Shown here: positions 23,618 through 35,549 of the stretch, in pieces
How the letters are laid out: each line of letters starts with the position of its first letter
Numbering within the stretch: the stretch's first letter is position 1
From: Castanea sativa
Lineage: Eukaryota; Streptophyta; Magnoliopsida; Fagales; Fagaceae
DNA: 64,000 nucleotides
Assembly (NCBI RefSeq): GCF_040712315.1
Contig: NC_134024.1
Span: 26,775,158-26,839,157, forward strand
Direction: 5' to 3'
Program-made: the position numbers and the translations under genes
The notes under the pieces: generated by a model
Databases searched by the model: none
The model's input: only the letters and a program-made list of their open reading frames with translations
What the model was told of the DNA's origin: nothing

Positions 23618-23974
23618 TAAACTCGTTAAGAGTAAGTTGCTGCTTATCTTGAATTGAGCATTCACATCCAGCTCTTTTAAATATTATTTTAGCCTATTCC
23701 CACCACATACACACACCAAAAAATATATATATTTTTATTTATTAAATTAAGTGGGTGTATTTAATAGTTAGTTTGTTTCTCAAAAAAGACAGACTACAGT
23801 CAAGAATCACCAAAAAATGTTCCATGCATCCGGCTCTCAAACACTATTGAAATTTTTGCAGAACACCAGAAGTCTCACCTAGATTGGGGAGGAAAAAAGA
23901 CAACTAGATTGGAGAGGTCCTTTAAAAAATTTTAAAAAAAAACTATCTTTACCTCTGTTTTAGAGTTTCTATCT

Positions 23975-24180
23975 CTAAAGGAAAGAAGACAACAAGCTCA
24001 CAACAAAACTGTGCCATTTTGGTGTAATAAGCGTCAATCAAAATTTTATTCCTACAAGATAGGTTGCTCTGGTAGTGATTTTTAACCGTAATTAAACAAA
24101 GTGTTTAAATTGTCATATTTCATAAAGTCTAGTTCTAATATGACAATATTTTTATTTTAAAAAAATCAAATTGTTCAATG
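23975..24180. repeat. Third, diverged copy of part of the 1-6 kb duplication
   Basis: About 200 bp align with 3005-3210 (copy A) and 5595-5810 (copy B). Anchors are AAAGAAGACAA, GCGTCAATCAAAATTTTATT, GTTTAAATTGTCAT and AATATGACAA. It has no gene character in any copy, so the unit is probably an unrecognised old repeat or gene-flank relic. Confidence 0.75.
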
Positions 24181-25195
24181 GCTCCTGGCTCCATGGCCGA
24201 GTCTAATAATATTCGATTGTTGTTTGATTGGTCTTTTGTTGGAACTAGAAATCCAAAAAGGTGGAATTTGTAATTTTACTTTTTAAAAACATTTGCTAAA
24301 AAAAAAAGTGCTGACAATTAATTATATTGTTGCGCCGTAATAGTGCACATAGATGTACTGTATCATGTACCACACAAGGAGTGTGGCTTAATAGTAGGAG
24401 TCTTAGTTTCAGCATCAAAGGAGAAATAGTTTGAACGATAATCCCTAGTAAGGCCCGTGTAATACATATGGCATTACTCATTGCCGTCATGTGGCATGAA
24501 GTCAGTGAGCCCACACTAGAAATACCATTTTTTATTCCAAAAAAAGAAAAAGTACCACATCATGTTGATTCACTTAAACATTTCAAATTACAAATTTATG
24601 TTGAAATCCAAGTAAACAACACGAAAATGTTGTTGTAGACCCAATATTTGATAAATTACTCTTATATGCTTAAACTATTAGAAAATTGTGAATTTAAAAA
24701 TTTTTCAAAAAACTTAATATGTTGAAAATGACTAAAAGTAATTTTTATCCATTATTCTAATTAGATTGGTAGACCAAAAACAATGTGATTATTAGTGACA
24801 TGCATGGAACGTCATATACAAACTATAAAATGTAATCCCATATCTACATCACACTCTAATAGATGTTATATATGGAGAAAAGGAATAAGAGTGATACATA
24901 CATTGGTTTAGTGATTAACCCATAAGTGTGCATATAGTATGTGCAAAGAGTTCAAGGTAAATTCAAAGTGTTCTCTACTTTATGAGTTATTTTAGAATTA
25001 CAATATTTATCACACATTTTTTCCACAATTGTCCTATTTGCATAATAGACTATAATTGATCTCCTACAACTTTTATGTGGATTTTTTACTTTTTTTTTTC
25101 ACCATTCATAATTAATCACGTAAGATAGTTGAGGGAGAGAGTATGGTAAGGGTTCTAATCATAGAATTATTGCTACTTTTTTGTGAAAATCGTTA
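24181..25195. other. AT-rich spacer, no gene
   Basis: The first 90 bp (GGCTCCTGGCTCCATGGCCGAG ... GGAACTAGAAATCCAA, shown here only by its ends) recur diverged at about 53720-53800. The frame at 24296-24514 (minus) has no motif. The rest is AT-rich. Confidence 0.45.
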
Positions 25196-25395
25196 GGTAA
25201 AATATCAATGTGCATAATTTATTCGTACAAATTAATGGGTAAAATATCAAATAGCATGAAAGTGTTTTCTAAACATGGAAGTTTTTGCTATATTAAGGTG
25301 GAAGACTAGAAGTCCCCTTACATTGATTCCAACAAAAGTAAGAAGCAACTGTAAATTTGAAAACCAAACAAGCGAATGAAGGGTAAATTCCACAA

Positions 25396-25794
25396 GAACA
25401 AAGTTTCTCTCCAAACTAGTTTGGAGAGAAACCCTTCAAACTTATCATATATCTTTTTTTTAGGTGTGAATTTTGAAAATCTAACCGTTGAATTTCATGT
25501 TCCTTATGTTCTTAACATGCATATCAAATTTCGTTCAAATTGGATTTTATTTACTATTTTATCAATGAACATATTTTTTATATACAATTTTAAATTACAA
25601 AAACTTGAAATTTAAACATATGTTTGATGACATAGCAATTGATTTTTGATTTTCTTGAAATTTTGCAAACATGAATAATATAATAAAAACATGCAATCCA
25701 ACGGTTAGATTTTCAAATTTCACACTCAATATAAAAAATATTTGATAAGTTTAAAGGGTTTCTCTTCAAACTAGTTTGGAGAGAAACTTTTTCC
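25396..25794. mobile_element. MULE-like MITE nested in the Pack-MULE terminal repeat
   Basis: About 100 bp at each end are inverse copies (AAAGTTTCTCTCCAAACTAG outermost, ATCTAACCGTTG inner). The flanks ATTCCACAA (25387-25395) and ATTCCACCA (25795-25803) form a 9-bp duplication with one mismatch. Removing the MITE and one flank restores the left terminal repeat so that it parallels the right one. The outer arms contain their own short palindrome around ACTAGT. The frames inside (25376-25615 and 25713-25898) are shadows. Confidence 0.85.
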
Positions 25795-26532
25795 ATTCCA
25801 CCAACCACCCTGAGATTTAGGATAATACCAACTAGGTCCAAGACATTCCAAAATTGACCAATTTGGTCCGTAAAGACTATTTTGTCCCTAAACACCACTA
25901 AAAAACGTTAACCTCCGTTAGTTTCTCTCTGTCCCTCTCTATTCCTCTTCCTTCTTCCCTCCTCCCTCACTCTCTTTCCTTAGATCAGCCATAAACTCTC
26001 CTCAGATTAACTACAACCACAACACAATTTTACTACCCATACCAAAACCCAGTCAAATCTGCTCTAACGGTATCCAAATCCTCCCAACACATAGAAAACT
26101 CACCACCACATCAAAACTCAAAACTACCCCCATTGCAAATTCATTCCATATTGGAACCCACCACCACCATCACCGGCCACTAAACCCAGCAACCACCTCT
26201 GGCCATAAACCCCAGTGACCACCACTGGTAACAAAACCCACATCAATAAAACCCAAATCCAAAAATTCCAATCACCACTTCGTAACCCACAACCACCTCA
26301 CTACAAATCCACCCTAGATCAAAACCTATAACCACCTCCATTTCAAATCCACCCCAAATTAGACCCACCACCTTAAACAACCATCGACCACAAAACCCAA
26401 ATAAAAAAACTCAAACCCACAACAAACCCACCACAGATCGAAAACCACCACCACCAAAATACCCACAACAAACCACAACCCATCATTGACAACCATCAAC
26501 CACCATAACCACGATCCACAAATCACACCGTA

Positions 26533-26883
26533 TTGAGCGAGAAGCGAAAGCCAGAGGAGGAGCTACCGCCGCTGTGGAAGACAAGCCTCTGCTCCTACTT
26601 CAGGCATGACACAAGGTCCTGCAGCCACGGCGACACGTGTAAGTACACGCACGGTGAGGAGGAGCTCCGTCCGCGACCCGATAACACGTGGGACCTGACC
26701 TCTGATCGTGCAAAGAAGGCCATGAGGTCTGATTCGAGTGCAGAGAGGTTAGGATTAGCAAAAAAAAAATGCAGAGAGATCAGAGGGAAGAAGAACGAAG
26801 GAGGTAGAGAGAGAGTAGACCTGTTGCATTTGAGAAATGAGAAAAAAAAAATAAAAGAAAGAAGTAAAATGACTAACAGATGC
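26533..26883 (+). pseudogene. Captured CCCH zinc-finger gene fragment
   Basis: The open frame has no ATG at its left end (it opens with TTG), so the native start was not captured. Residues 17-41 read LWKTSLCSYFR then a C-x9-C-x5-C-x3-H finger, followed by EEELRPRPDNTWD. The finger and the RPRPDNTWD tail recall the N-terminus of plant CCCH proteins of the tRNA-uridine methyltransferase-homologue type (Arabidopsis C3H24-like). This is recognition from memory. The catalytic part of such a protein is absent. After about residue 80 the frame is Lys/Arg-rich and probably not homologous. It sits inside a Pack-MULE, which explains why only a piece of the gene is here. Confidence 0.75.
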
Positions 26884-27054
26884 TAACGGGGTTATGGATT
26901 AAAATATCTTCAGGGACAAAATTGTCTTTTTAGGATGAAATTGGTAGGTTTTAAAATGTTTTGGACTTAGTTGGATATTATCACAAACCTCAGGGGTGGT
27001 TTGAGGAATTTACCCATAAGAAAAATTACAATGGTGAATCTCTTAATGGAATGA

Positions 27055-27864
27055 TCAAGAAGAGTATGGTATTGCAACAAGCTCGAGAGGAACTTTCTTA
27101 AACACAGTGAGGGCATTAACTTCAGTCATGTCCAAGTCTTTCCCTACCTTAGAACTAGGCAACTTCCAATCAAACCAGCATAGAAGGTTGGCAATGACAT
27201 ATTTTGCTATAGCAACACCGAATAAAATTCCTGGGCACCCCCTTCTCCCACCTCCAAATAGGATTAATTCAATGTCTAGTGATTTGAAATCAACTTGATT
27301 GTCTTTCAATCTCTCTGAGATGAACTCTTCAGGCCTATCCCATATTTTTGGGTCCCTTTGGATTGCAAAAACATTGATCAACACTCTTGTTTTGGACAGA
27401 ATATTATAACCTCCAAATTTCATACATGCTAATGCAGTCTCATATTTTCTTTAAGAATGCATTTCAAGTAATCCGTTTGACTAATATCTTTCACTTCTAT
27501 ATGTGACTCTGTACGTACTACTCTTCTTATCTCTTCTTGTGCTCACTTCAATGTACTTGGACTTCTTATGAGCTCTGCCATTGCCCATTACAAGAGAGGA
27601 ATTGATACTATAGTATCAATTCCTCCAACAAAAATGTCTTCAAATTTTTAGAAAATTTTTTATAAAAAGAAAAAGAAAAAGGTACCTTATTTTTTGACAA
27701 CTTTTTATTTTTCACATAAAAATGATATCAAAACTTTTTTAAAATTTTGTATTAACAAATGCCCTGAGAACCACCATCAATTTGACCCTTAAACTTTAAA
27801 TGTGTGTGTTGAGCATATGCCCATGTTTCTCTTTGTCTGTGCTTGTGTGTGTGCACGCACTTGC

Positions 27865-27908
<44 letters not shown>

Positions 27909-28160
27909 AATAAGAGTGCTTGGAGATTTTATGAGTGAGCTCAAAGTCAAGCTTGCCACTCTTTTGAAGCTCAAGCAAATTATCCACAAAATCATTCTTA
28001 TTAGGTAGACCATCATCACCTTTCATCATCATATGTTTTTTAACCACTTGATCAAGAAAAACATCTATTTCTCCAAAAGTAGATTTTAAACATGGTATAA
28101 ATCCTATTAAAACATCAATCCACCTCAAAGAAGGGAAAAAAGATCTCCCAAATTGAATGC
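27055..28160 (-). pseudogene. Cytochrome P450, CYP71-type, pseudogene copy 2 (5' part lost)
   Basis: The remaining 3' part of exon 1 (28160 down to about 27906) begins inside the region matching LAAFSLGDFFP of copy 1. The intron again starts in a CT microsatellite. Exon 2 keeps the heme loop FGGGRRGCPGI intact and a complete C-terminus ending AIPYSS. It has stops in the I-helix region and after SPSTLK, and a deletion removing the segment after MRLH. The ExxR core (ENMR) is present. The copia LTR abuts at 28161, and no sequence for the first 200 or so residues is found on the other side of the element. Clearly non-functional. Confidence 0.9.
27867..27905. repeat. (GA)n microsatellite at the P450 copy 2 donor site
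   Basis: About 39 nt of GA at the position equivalent to 19346-19374 in copy 1. The AT half of the copy 1 tract is missing here. Confidence 0.85.
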
Positions 28161-28739
28161 TACAAATAATTAAAAACTCACAAATCAAATGCGTGAAGCA
28201 TGAATGATTCAAATCATGTCTTGTGTTTGACACAATCTCCTTAAAGCAGATTTTGCCCATCACACAATCTGTGGTGTTTTGAGACTCACGAATGTCTACC
28301 TCCCAAGATAAAATGATCTACAGTTCGAAGAAGAAGCACTCTAGGTTCGTGCTCTACAAACTATTCTATGTCTCTTTCTTTCTCTTTGACTCAAATGAAT
28401 GCAGAAAATTATTTTCTCTCTGAGAGAGTTTTTTTCCAAAAGTTATTTTTTCATGAATAAGGGATTATGAAAATATACATAACTTTAAAACTGAAACACT
28501 GTTTCAGAGATAACTGTTATATATAGACTTACTGACTCAAAAATAAAATAATAAAATATTATTATTATTAATTGGATAAGTGGGCCTAGTCCACACATGC
28601 CTAAAGCCCAATCCAAAATCTATCCCAAAACTCTTATTCTCTATCATTTCCAATGTGGGACTCAAGGAAATTCACCACTTTAATATCATGTTAAAGTGGT
28701 CACATTAGGAGTCAATTTCTTATTCACTCCATACTAACA
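28161..28739 (-). repeat. 3' LTR of the copia element at 28-34 kb
   Basis: 579 bp, aligning end to end with 33255-33836. On the minus strand it begins TGTTAGTATGGAGT. The opposite end is TA where the partner has CA. Many substitutions and small indels separate the LTRs, so the insertion is old. Confidence 0.88.
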
Positions 28740-29053
28740 ATCCCCCACATGAATGGAAATTGATAAAGCACAATGCAAATGATGATGCAGACACAGAGAG
28801 AGTAGAAAAAAAATTACTGTATTGGGAGAGGTGGCTTTTGGCTTTGAACCTTCTTTTGTGAAAGACTATCGGACATACTAGCTAATCAGTAAACACTCAT
28901 ATAGGTGACTCTTATTAAGAGTATCCTGTTATACCCCACTTGGAATTCTAAGATATAAAAATCATTAAAAGCAAAGCTTACCTTGAACATCGCTTACCTT
29001 GAACATTGCTTACAGGCATTACTATTTCATCATAAGAATGGGCGGGAGATATA

Positions 29054-29368
29054 GGGTCTATTTAGATAGAACTTATTGCTGAAAACTAAAAACACTGTAG
29101 CAAAATAATTTTTAAATGTGTGAATAGTATCGTGGGACCCATTTTTAATGAAAAAGTTGCTGAAAAGTTATATTTGTAGGTCCCATGAACAGTGCACGGG
29201 TGCACTATTCACACAAAAAAGTCCAAATCTGCGGCTGTGAACAGTACGTTACAGTACATAAACAATGAAAACTATCTCCTCTAAAACGCGTGAAGCAGGG
29301 GAAAAAAAGAAGAAGAAGAAAACGTGAAAACACAAAACTCAGACACAAAAACGTGAATCCAAACACTC
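29054..29368. mobile_element. Inverted-repeat element inside the copia 3' region, 315 bp
   Basis: The left end GGGTCTATTTAGATAGAAC and right end GAATCCAAACACTC are related to the ends of the 936-bp element at 6343-7278. The flanking 5-mers are ATATA and ACATA, one mismatch. The interior is AT-rich with an inverse pair around ACAGTGCA and ACAGTACG. It is non-coding. Confidence 0.75.
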
Positions 29369-29519
29369 ACATAACCTTCGTAGTGATAAAAACTAGTCTC
29401 CACAATTTTTTTGTCCCTTTGAAAACCTAGATCTTGGGATCTCCAGTCAACTAGGTGGGGTTATCGTAATGGAAACTTTAGGTCATTAGCTTTAACCCCA
29501 TTCCCCTTGATGAGCAGTT

Positions 29520-32500
29520 TACTTATTCTCTACTCAAACTTTTGGTTGATGGATCCGCTAAATTCTCTTTTGACTTTATGAAGTCAATGGAAATAATTTC
29601 ATTAGAGAGCAACTGCCTCACAGTATTATGTCGAGATGTATCGTTGTACATATGACTTTGTGCCCTACCTATAGTTGATTTGCTATCACAATGTATACAA
29701 ATAGGAAGCACATGTTTTATCCACATCGGCATATCCTCCAGGAAATGACGAAGCCACTATGCTTCTTCTCCTACTTTGTCCAATGCAATAAATTCATATT
29801 CCATTGTGGATCTAGCAATGCATATTTGCTTAGAAGACTTTCAAGATACCGTTGCACCACCAAGTGTAAAGACATATCCACTCGTGGATTTGGTGTCTTT
29901 TGTGTCGGATAAACAATTAGCATCACTATACCCTTCTAGTACAGCTAGATACCAAGTGTAATGCAACCCATAGTTTAGGGTATATTTCAAATACCTCAAA
30001 ACCCTAACTAATGCCTTGCAGTGGTCTTCCCTTTGATTACTAGTGTATTTACTCAACTTGCTGACAGAATATACTATGTCAGGTCTAGTGTAGTTCATTA
30101 TATACATAAGACTGCCTATTATTTTTGAATACTCCAATTGAGATATTCCTTGTCCTTTATTTTTAGTTAGATGTAAATTTACATCTATAGGTGTTTTCAC
30201 TGGTCTGTCATCATATTTCTTGAATTTCTCAAGAACTTTCTTAACATAATGTAATTGAGATTAGACAAGTCCATCAGATTTTCTAGAAGTCTTCATTCCT
30301 AGTATCACATCTGCAACACCTAAATCTTTCATGTCGAACTCACCAGTCAACATTCTCTTGATAGCTTTAATGATATCATTATTGCTAACTATAATGAGCA
30401 TATCATCAACATAGAGACACACAATGACATAGCCATTTGCAGTATCTTTAATCTACACACATTTATCACACTCAACCCATTTGACATCATTACATTATCA
30501 AATTTCTCATGCCATTACTTTAGAGCTTGCTTTAATCCATAAAGAGATATAACAAGCCTGCACAATTTTTTTTCTTGACCAGGAACAATGAACCTCTCTT
30601 GTTGTTCCATATAAATCTCCTCATTTAATTCACTATTCAAGAATGTTGTTTTTACATCTATTTGATGTATCACTAGGTTATGCAACGCTGCAATAGCCAC
30701 CAACATCTGAATAGACGTTATTCTTATAACATGTGAATATGTGTCAAAATAATCCACGCCTTCCTTTTATTTGTAATCCTTTACAACAAGTCTTGCCTTG
30801 TACTTGTCAATAGATCCATCAGCCTTTAATTTCCTCTTAAATATCCATTTATATCCTAGAGGTTTACAACCTAGTGGAAGATCCACTAGTTCCCATGTAT
30901 GATTTTGAATGATGATTCAATCTCACTATTGACAGCTTCTTTCTAGAAAGACGCCTCAGGTGTAGAGATAGCTTCCTTGAAGCTTTGAGGTTCATCTTCT
31001 AACATATAAGTTAGACCAAACAATTTTGACGTTTTAGCCCTCTTACTACGTCTAGGCTCAACCGCATTCATCTCTTCCATCAACTCTTGATCATGAGAGG
31101 TACTAGATGTAGACTCAAAGTTTCTCTTAAGAGGACTTGAATCTTGTGTGGATTTGTAAGGAAATATTTCTTCAAAGAATGACACATTCTTTGATTCAAT
31201 AATTGTATTGGCATGCAAGTCAAGAATGTCAGACTTATAAATTAGAAACCGATATGCAGTATTGTTATGAGCATAACCGATGAAAACACAATAAATGGTT
31301 TTTGGTCCTATCTTTGTCCTTTTAGGAATAGGAACCACCACTTTTGCCAAACACCCCCACACCTTTAAGAATTTATAGTAAGGTGTTCTACCTTTCCATA
31401 ATTCATTAGATGTCTTATTAGTTTTTTTTTTTAGGTAATTTATTAAGAATAAAATTGGTGGAAAGAATAGCTTCCCCCCACAAGTTCTGTGGGAAACCAA
31501 AATTTATCAACATTGCATTCATCATTTCTTTTAAGGTTCTATTTTTCCTTTCAGCAACTCCATTTTCTTGAGGTAAATAAGGTGCAGTGGTTTGATGAAC
31601 AATACCATGCTGTAAACAGAACTCACCAAAAGGTGATTTATATTCCCCACCTCTACCACTCCTTAAAACCTTAATCTTTTTGTTGAGATAATTCTCAACC
31701 TCATTCTTATGTTGCATGGATGCCTCAATTGCCTCATCCTTGCTCCTTAGCAAGTACACATAATAGTATCTAGTGCAATTATCTATGAAAGTGATGAAAT
31801 ATTTCTTACCACCTCTAGTTTGTACAGATTTCATGTCACATTCATCACTATGTATTAAATCTAGAGGTTCAATGCTTCTTTCAACTAATTTAAAAGATGC
31901 TCTAGCCATCTTAGCTTCCACACAAGTTTCACATATATAATTAAATTCAATTTTAAATTTATCAATCTATCTAAAGTATAATAATTAACATGACCCAATC
32001 TACCATGCCAAACATTAGATAACTCAAGCATGTAAACAGAAGATGCACCCTTATTATTATCAATAGTAAGAAAAGCAATCATTACATTCATCTTAAACAA
32101 GTCATTGTTCAAATATCTTTTGCCCAAATACATTCCACTCTTAAAGAGTGAAAATTTATCAGACTCAAAAACCAACTTAAAACCATTCTTGCTTAACAAT
32201 GAGCCAGATACAAGGTTCTTTTGAATGTCTAGCACATGTAGTACATCCTTCAAAGTAAAAAACTTGCCTGTAGTTATCTTTAGCACAATCTTTCCATTTC
32301 CTTCAATCTTAGAAGTTGAAGAATTACCCATGAAAATTTTTTCTCCATTACCCACAGGATTATATGTAGAAAACATTTTCTTTTTTGAGCATATATGGTG
32401 TGTAGCCCTAGTATCCACCCACTATTCCTTGGTATTTCCTCCTACCAAGTTCACTTCAGAATTCACCGCAGAAAGGTTCGTGTTGGTTCGAGCCACAACA

Positions 32501-32580
32501 AGTTTCACAACAATTTTGTTTGACATCTTTGTTCGACAAAATTCAAACAAATTGATCCTCAAAACCAGCCAAGCTTAAGA
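29520..32580 (-). pseudogene. Copia pol relic: protease, integrase, RT, RNase H
   Basis: From 5' to 3' on the minus strand: a gag C-terminal remnant, a stop just before the protease, the protease motif altered from DTG to DTR (near 32411), GAG-pre-integrase residues WHGRLGH, a frameshift near 31945, and integrase (31921-31430) with HSD and [15 protein letters not shown]. The second catalytic aspartate is glycine (RSGRGGEY). Next come a frameshift in a poly-A run, the RSKRAK linker, a stop-ridden RT start, DVKTTFLN, the YVDDM box intact at 30399-30413, and RNase H down to 29523. The type is close to Tnt1-like copia polyproteins. It cannot encode a working polyprotein. Confidence 0.88.
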
Positions 32581-33254
32581 AATAAATATAAAAATTAACT
32601 TCCAAATGTTACTGTGCAAAAAGAAAGTTAAGCCAACTATTTTTTTTTTTCCTTCAACACCGAAATACAGAAATAGAGCACAAACACACTTAACAACATA
32701 ATCTAAATAATGCCCAGCCAAGCAAATAAGACAAAAAAGCTTAATAGCATATAATATATTATAAGCTAACTATTTTTCAAAATCAAACAATGAAGGCACA
32801 ATACGTACAAACCAACAAATAAATAGACCAATGCCCAGCTAAACAAAGATTCAAATAAGACAAAAAAAAAAGCCCTAATAAAATAATATAATCAAGAAGA
32901 TGGAAAGATCAACTAACAAATAATGTATAAAACATTCTACAGTCAAGCACGAGAATCGAAATTATCAACAGATCAAAGTTCACAATAAACACAAACTCAG
33001 TTTTTCAAGTTTTGCGCAGAGTATATACAATTACCGATTTAGTGTTTTACAACAAATACAAAATTTCTTTCACTGTAAATCACAAAAATAAATTAAAATA
33101 TATAAAATCTGCTTTAAGATTTTTGGATTTTTTTCAACAATTTCTTTTGTATTAAAGCAAAAGGAATAACATACAAATCTAAAAATAAGTAATAACACAA
33201 ATAAATGTGATAGACAAACACAATAAATAGATACTGTATATATAAGGAGAAATT

Positions 33255-33836
33255 TGCAAATAATTAGAAACTCACAGACCAAATGCGTGAAAGATGAATG
33301 ATTCAGATCAAGTCTTGTATTTGACACAATCTCCTTAAAGTGGACTTTGTCCCTCACACAATCTGTGGTGTTTTGAGACTCGCGGACATTTGCTTCCCAG
33401 GATAAAATGATCTACAGCACGAAGAAGAAGCACTCTAGATTCATGCTCTGCAAACTACTCTGTGTCTCTTTCTCTCTCTTTGACTCAAATGAATGCAAAA
33501 AATTATTTTCTCTCTGAGTTTTTTTTTTTTTTTTTCCAAAAGCTATTTTTCATGAATGAGAACTATGAAAATATACGTAACTTTAAAACTAAAACACTGT
33601 TTCAGAGATAACTACTATAAACAGACTTACTAACTCAAAAATAAAATACTAAAATATTATTATTATTAATTGGAAAAGTAGGCCTAGTCCACACATGCTA
33701 AAGCCCAACCCAATATCCAGCCCAAAACTCATATTCTCTACCATTTCCAATGTGGGACTCAAGGATTTTCACCACTTTAATATTATGATAAAGTAATCAT
33801 ATTATGAGTCAATTTTTTATCTACTCCATACTAACA
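33255..33836 (-). repeat. 5' LTR of the copia element at 28-34 kb
   Basis: 582 bp, colinear with 28161-28739. On the minus strand it runs TGTTAGTATGGAG ... TTTGCA. The base just inside shows no TGGTATCAGAGC primer site. Confidence 0.88.
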
Positions 33837-35532
33837 GAGGCCCAAGCCAAACATTTGTAATTGCCTTGTGCGTCTTTGATTGGTGCTGGAAATCACAGAA
33901 GCTACCCCAAATCCTCAACTTCAGGTGACTTCAAAATATCCTGGAGATTGGATTTGTAATCGGTGTCTCAACTTGTACAGCCAAATGCTATTGAAGAGAA
34001 GAGGCTGGTGCAACTAGTTGTTAGCAAGGGCAGGGAACCTAGTTACAAGAACATCTACGTACATAGAACTAGGGGGCTTTGTAATTGTTTTGTATTACAA
34101 CTATCTTCAAATTGGATCGGTTTGTTGATTGCTGGGCTAGTGCTTAAGAGATTTTTTGCAAATTGTGGGTTTTTCCCTTTGTAAATACATCATGCGTTTG
34201 GGTGTGTCAGTTGTATTTGCTGTGATTATGATTTATCTCCTTTTTTTTTTTTTGGAGAAAGGATTATGATTTATCTTTGCTATTTGGCTTTTGGCTAAGT
34301 AATTAATTGGACCTAATTTGAACGATTGGTTAAAATTGGTAGATAGCCATTACAAGGGGTTTAAACTTTAAAGTATAAATTTTAATTTTATTTCATTAAA
34401 TTCATACCATTTTTAAACGCCCATCTAATTTGGAATGCAGAAATTTATAATTTTGATAAGATTGTTCAAATGAAGAGGGTAGTCTATCTTTTGATAAATG
34501 TCCGATAGTCTCAAAAGTATAAACCATTAGAAAAACCTTTTAAGATATAGTGTAGACAAGGTTCAAACTTGAAGCCACTGAAGCCACCCACTCTGATTAC
34601 ATGGTAAAATATTGGTTACTCCAAAAGCTTAAACCATAAAAAATTGGTCAATCTATTAACTTAATCAATCTTTTAACAGCTCTATCCTGTGCAGTAACAA
34701 GAATTTTGAAATGATTGTTCAAGATTAGATTGAAGTTTACAAAATTGAAATAAGAAATTGGAAATTTATATTTGGTCTTTGATCATTTAGGATGCAATTT
34801 AAACTGATTTTAAATTTTGTGAGATTTGAGGTTTGTTTTTTAATCAGTTTCCCAATGACGGAGAAACCAAAAGTGGAGGAAGTATGTTCTCCAAAATAAA
34901 TAAATAAAACAGTGGAGGAAGTATTACATTTTGATATTAATGTCCATCAAATAGCAAATATCTTTATTATTTGGAGCAATGAATAAATTTCTTATACTTC
35001 ATTATCAAACAAATAAAACTAGGGAGACAATATTTTCATTGTAAAGCTTTTTTTTTATATTTAATTTTAAGAAATGTTAAACCTATAGCGTCCGCTCCTA
35101 ATGATATCTTATTATCATCAGACCAAGACACCAATTAGTTTTTATTGTTAACGAGAATTGAACTTCAGATCTCTTATACAACTATTAGAAACTTTACCGA
35201 TTGAGTTAATTAAAACCCACCAATAAAGCTTAGATGACAAGCTTTTAATAATAAGTAAGAAAAAAAAATGTCAGTAATGGACTCAAATAAGAACTAGTAA
35301 TAAATTACCACATAAGCATTGTTGTAAAAATATTGTGGCTCCATCACTACTCTTATTAAACAGTTGAGAAAAAATATTTCAATAATCTTTATAAAATTAA
35401 CAAAAATACGTATATCAAAAAGTGATTAGGATGAATTTTGCCTTCAACTAACAAGAAATTGGAAATTTCATTTTGGTCTTTAAATAATTCCAGAGTCCAT
35501 TTTAACCCATTTTGAAAAGCTATAAATGCATG
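33837..35532. other. Intergenic sequence, no confident gene
   Basis: Immediately after the copia element a short stretch (33940-33980) can be read as YPGDWICNRC, reminiscent of a RanBP2-type zinc finger, but it does not continue. The rest is AT-rich. No RNA gene is seen. Confidence 0.4.
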
Positions 35533-35549
35533 GTGACTTTTGGTACTTT

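Larger units (their letters stand above)
25381..27015 (+). mobile_element. Pack-MULE-like transposon with captured gene fragment, 1.6 kb
   Basis: The ends GGGTAAATTCC and GGAATTTACCC are part of a terminal inverted repeat of well over 100 bp (shared CCACC, CTGAG, ATAAT, CCAACTA, GTCCAA, TTTTGTCCCT in the same order), typical of Mutator-like elements. The left repeat is interrupted by a nested MITE. No transposase is present. The interior carries C/A-rich low-complexity sequence (about 25950-26530) and a CCCH zinc-finger fragment (26533-26883). The P450 copy 1 flank has the empty site. The flanking 9-mers do not match well, possibly because the junction was altered. Confidence 0.85.
28161..33836 (-). 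mobile_element. Ty1/copia retrotransposon, degenerate, 5.7 kb
   Basis: Two LTRs of about 580 bp bound an internal region with protease, integrase, reverse transcriptase and RNase H remains in copia order on the minus strand. A polypurine stretch (GTGGGGGA on the minus strand, about 28740-28750) sits next to the 3' LTR. Almost all of gag is missing, and I find no tRNA-Met primer site beside the 5' LTR. The flanks do not share a 5-bp duplication. The left flank is P450 exon, while the right flank (33837 onward) is unrelated to P450. A 315-bp MITE is inserted at 29054-29368. Confidence 0.9.

Noticed and set aside
27055..27423. Intact P450 C-terminus as a functional gene
   Set aside because: The heme loop is fine, but upstream stops, a deletion after MRLH and loss of the 5' half make it a pseudogene.
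33931..33985. YPGDWICNRC resembling a RanBP2-type zinc finger
   Set aside because: Only the first half of the motif can be read, no second cysteine pair follows and the frame closes soon after. Too short to support a gene fragment.
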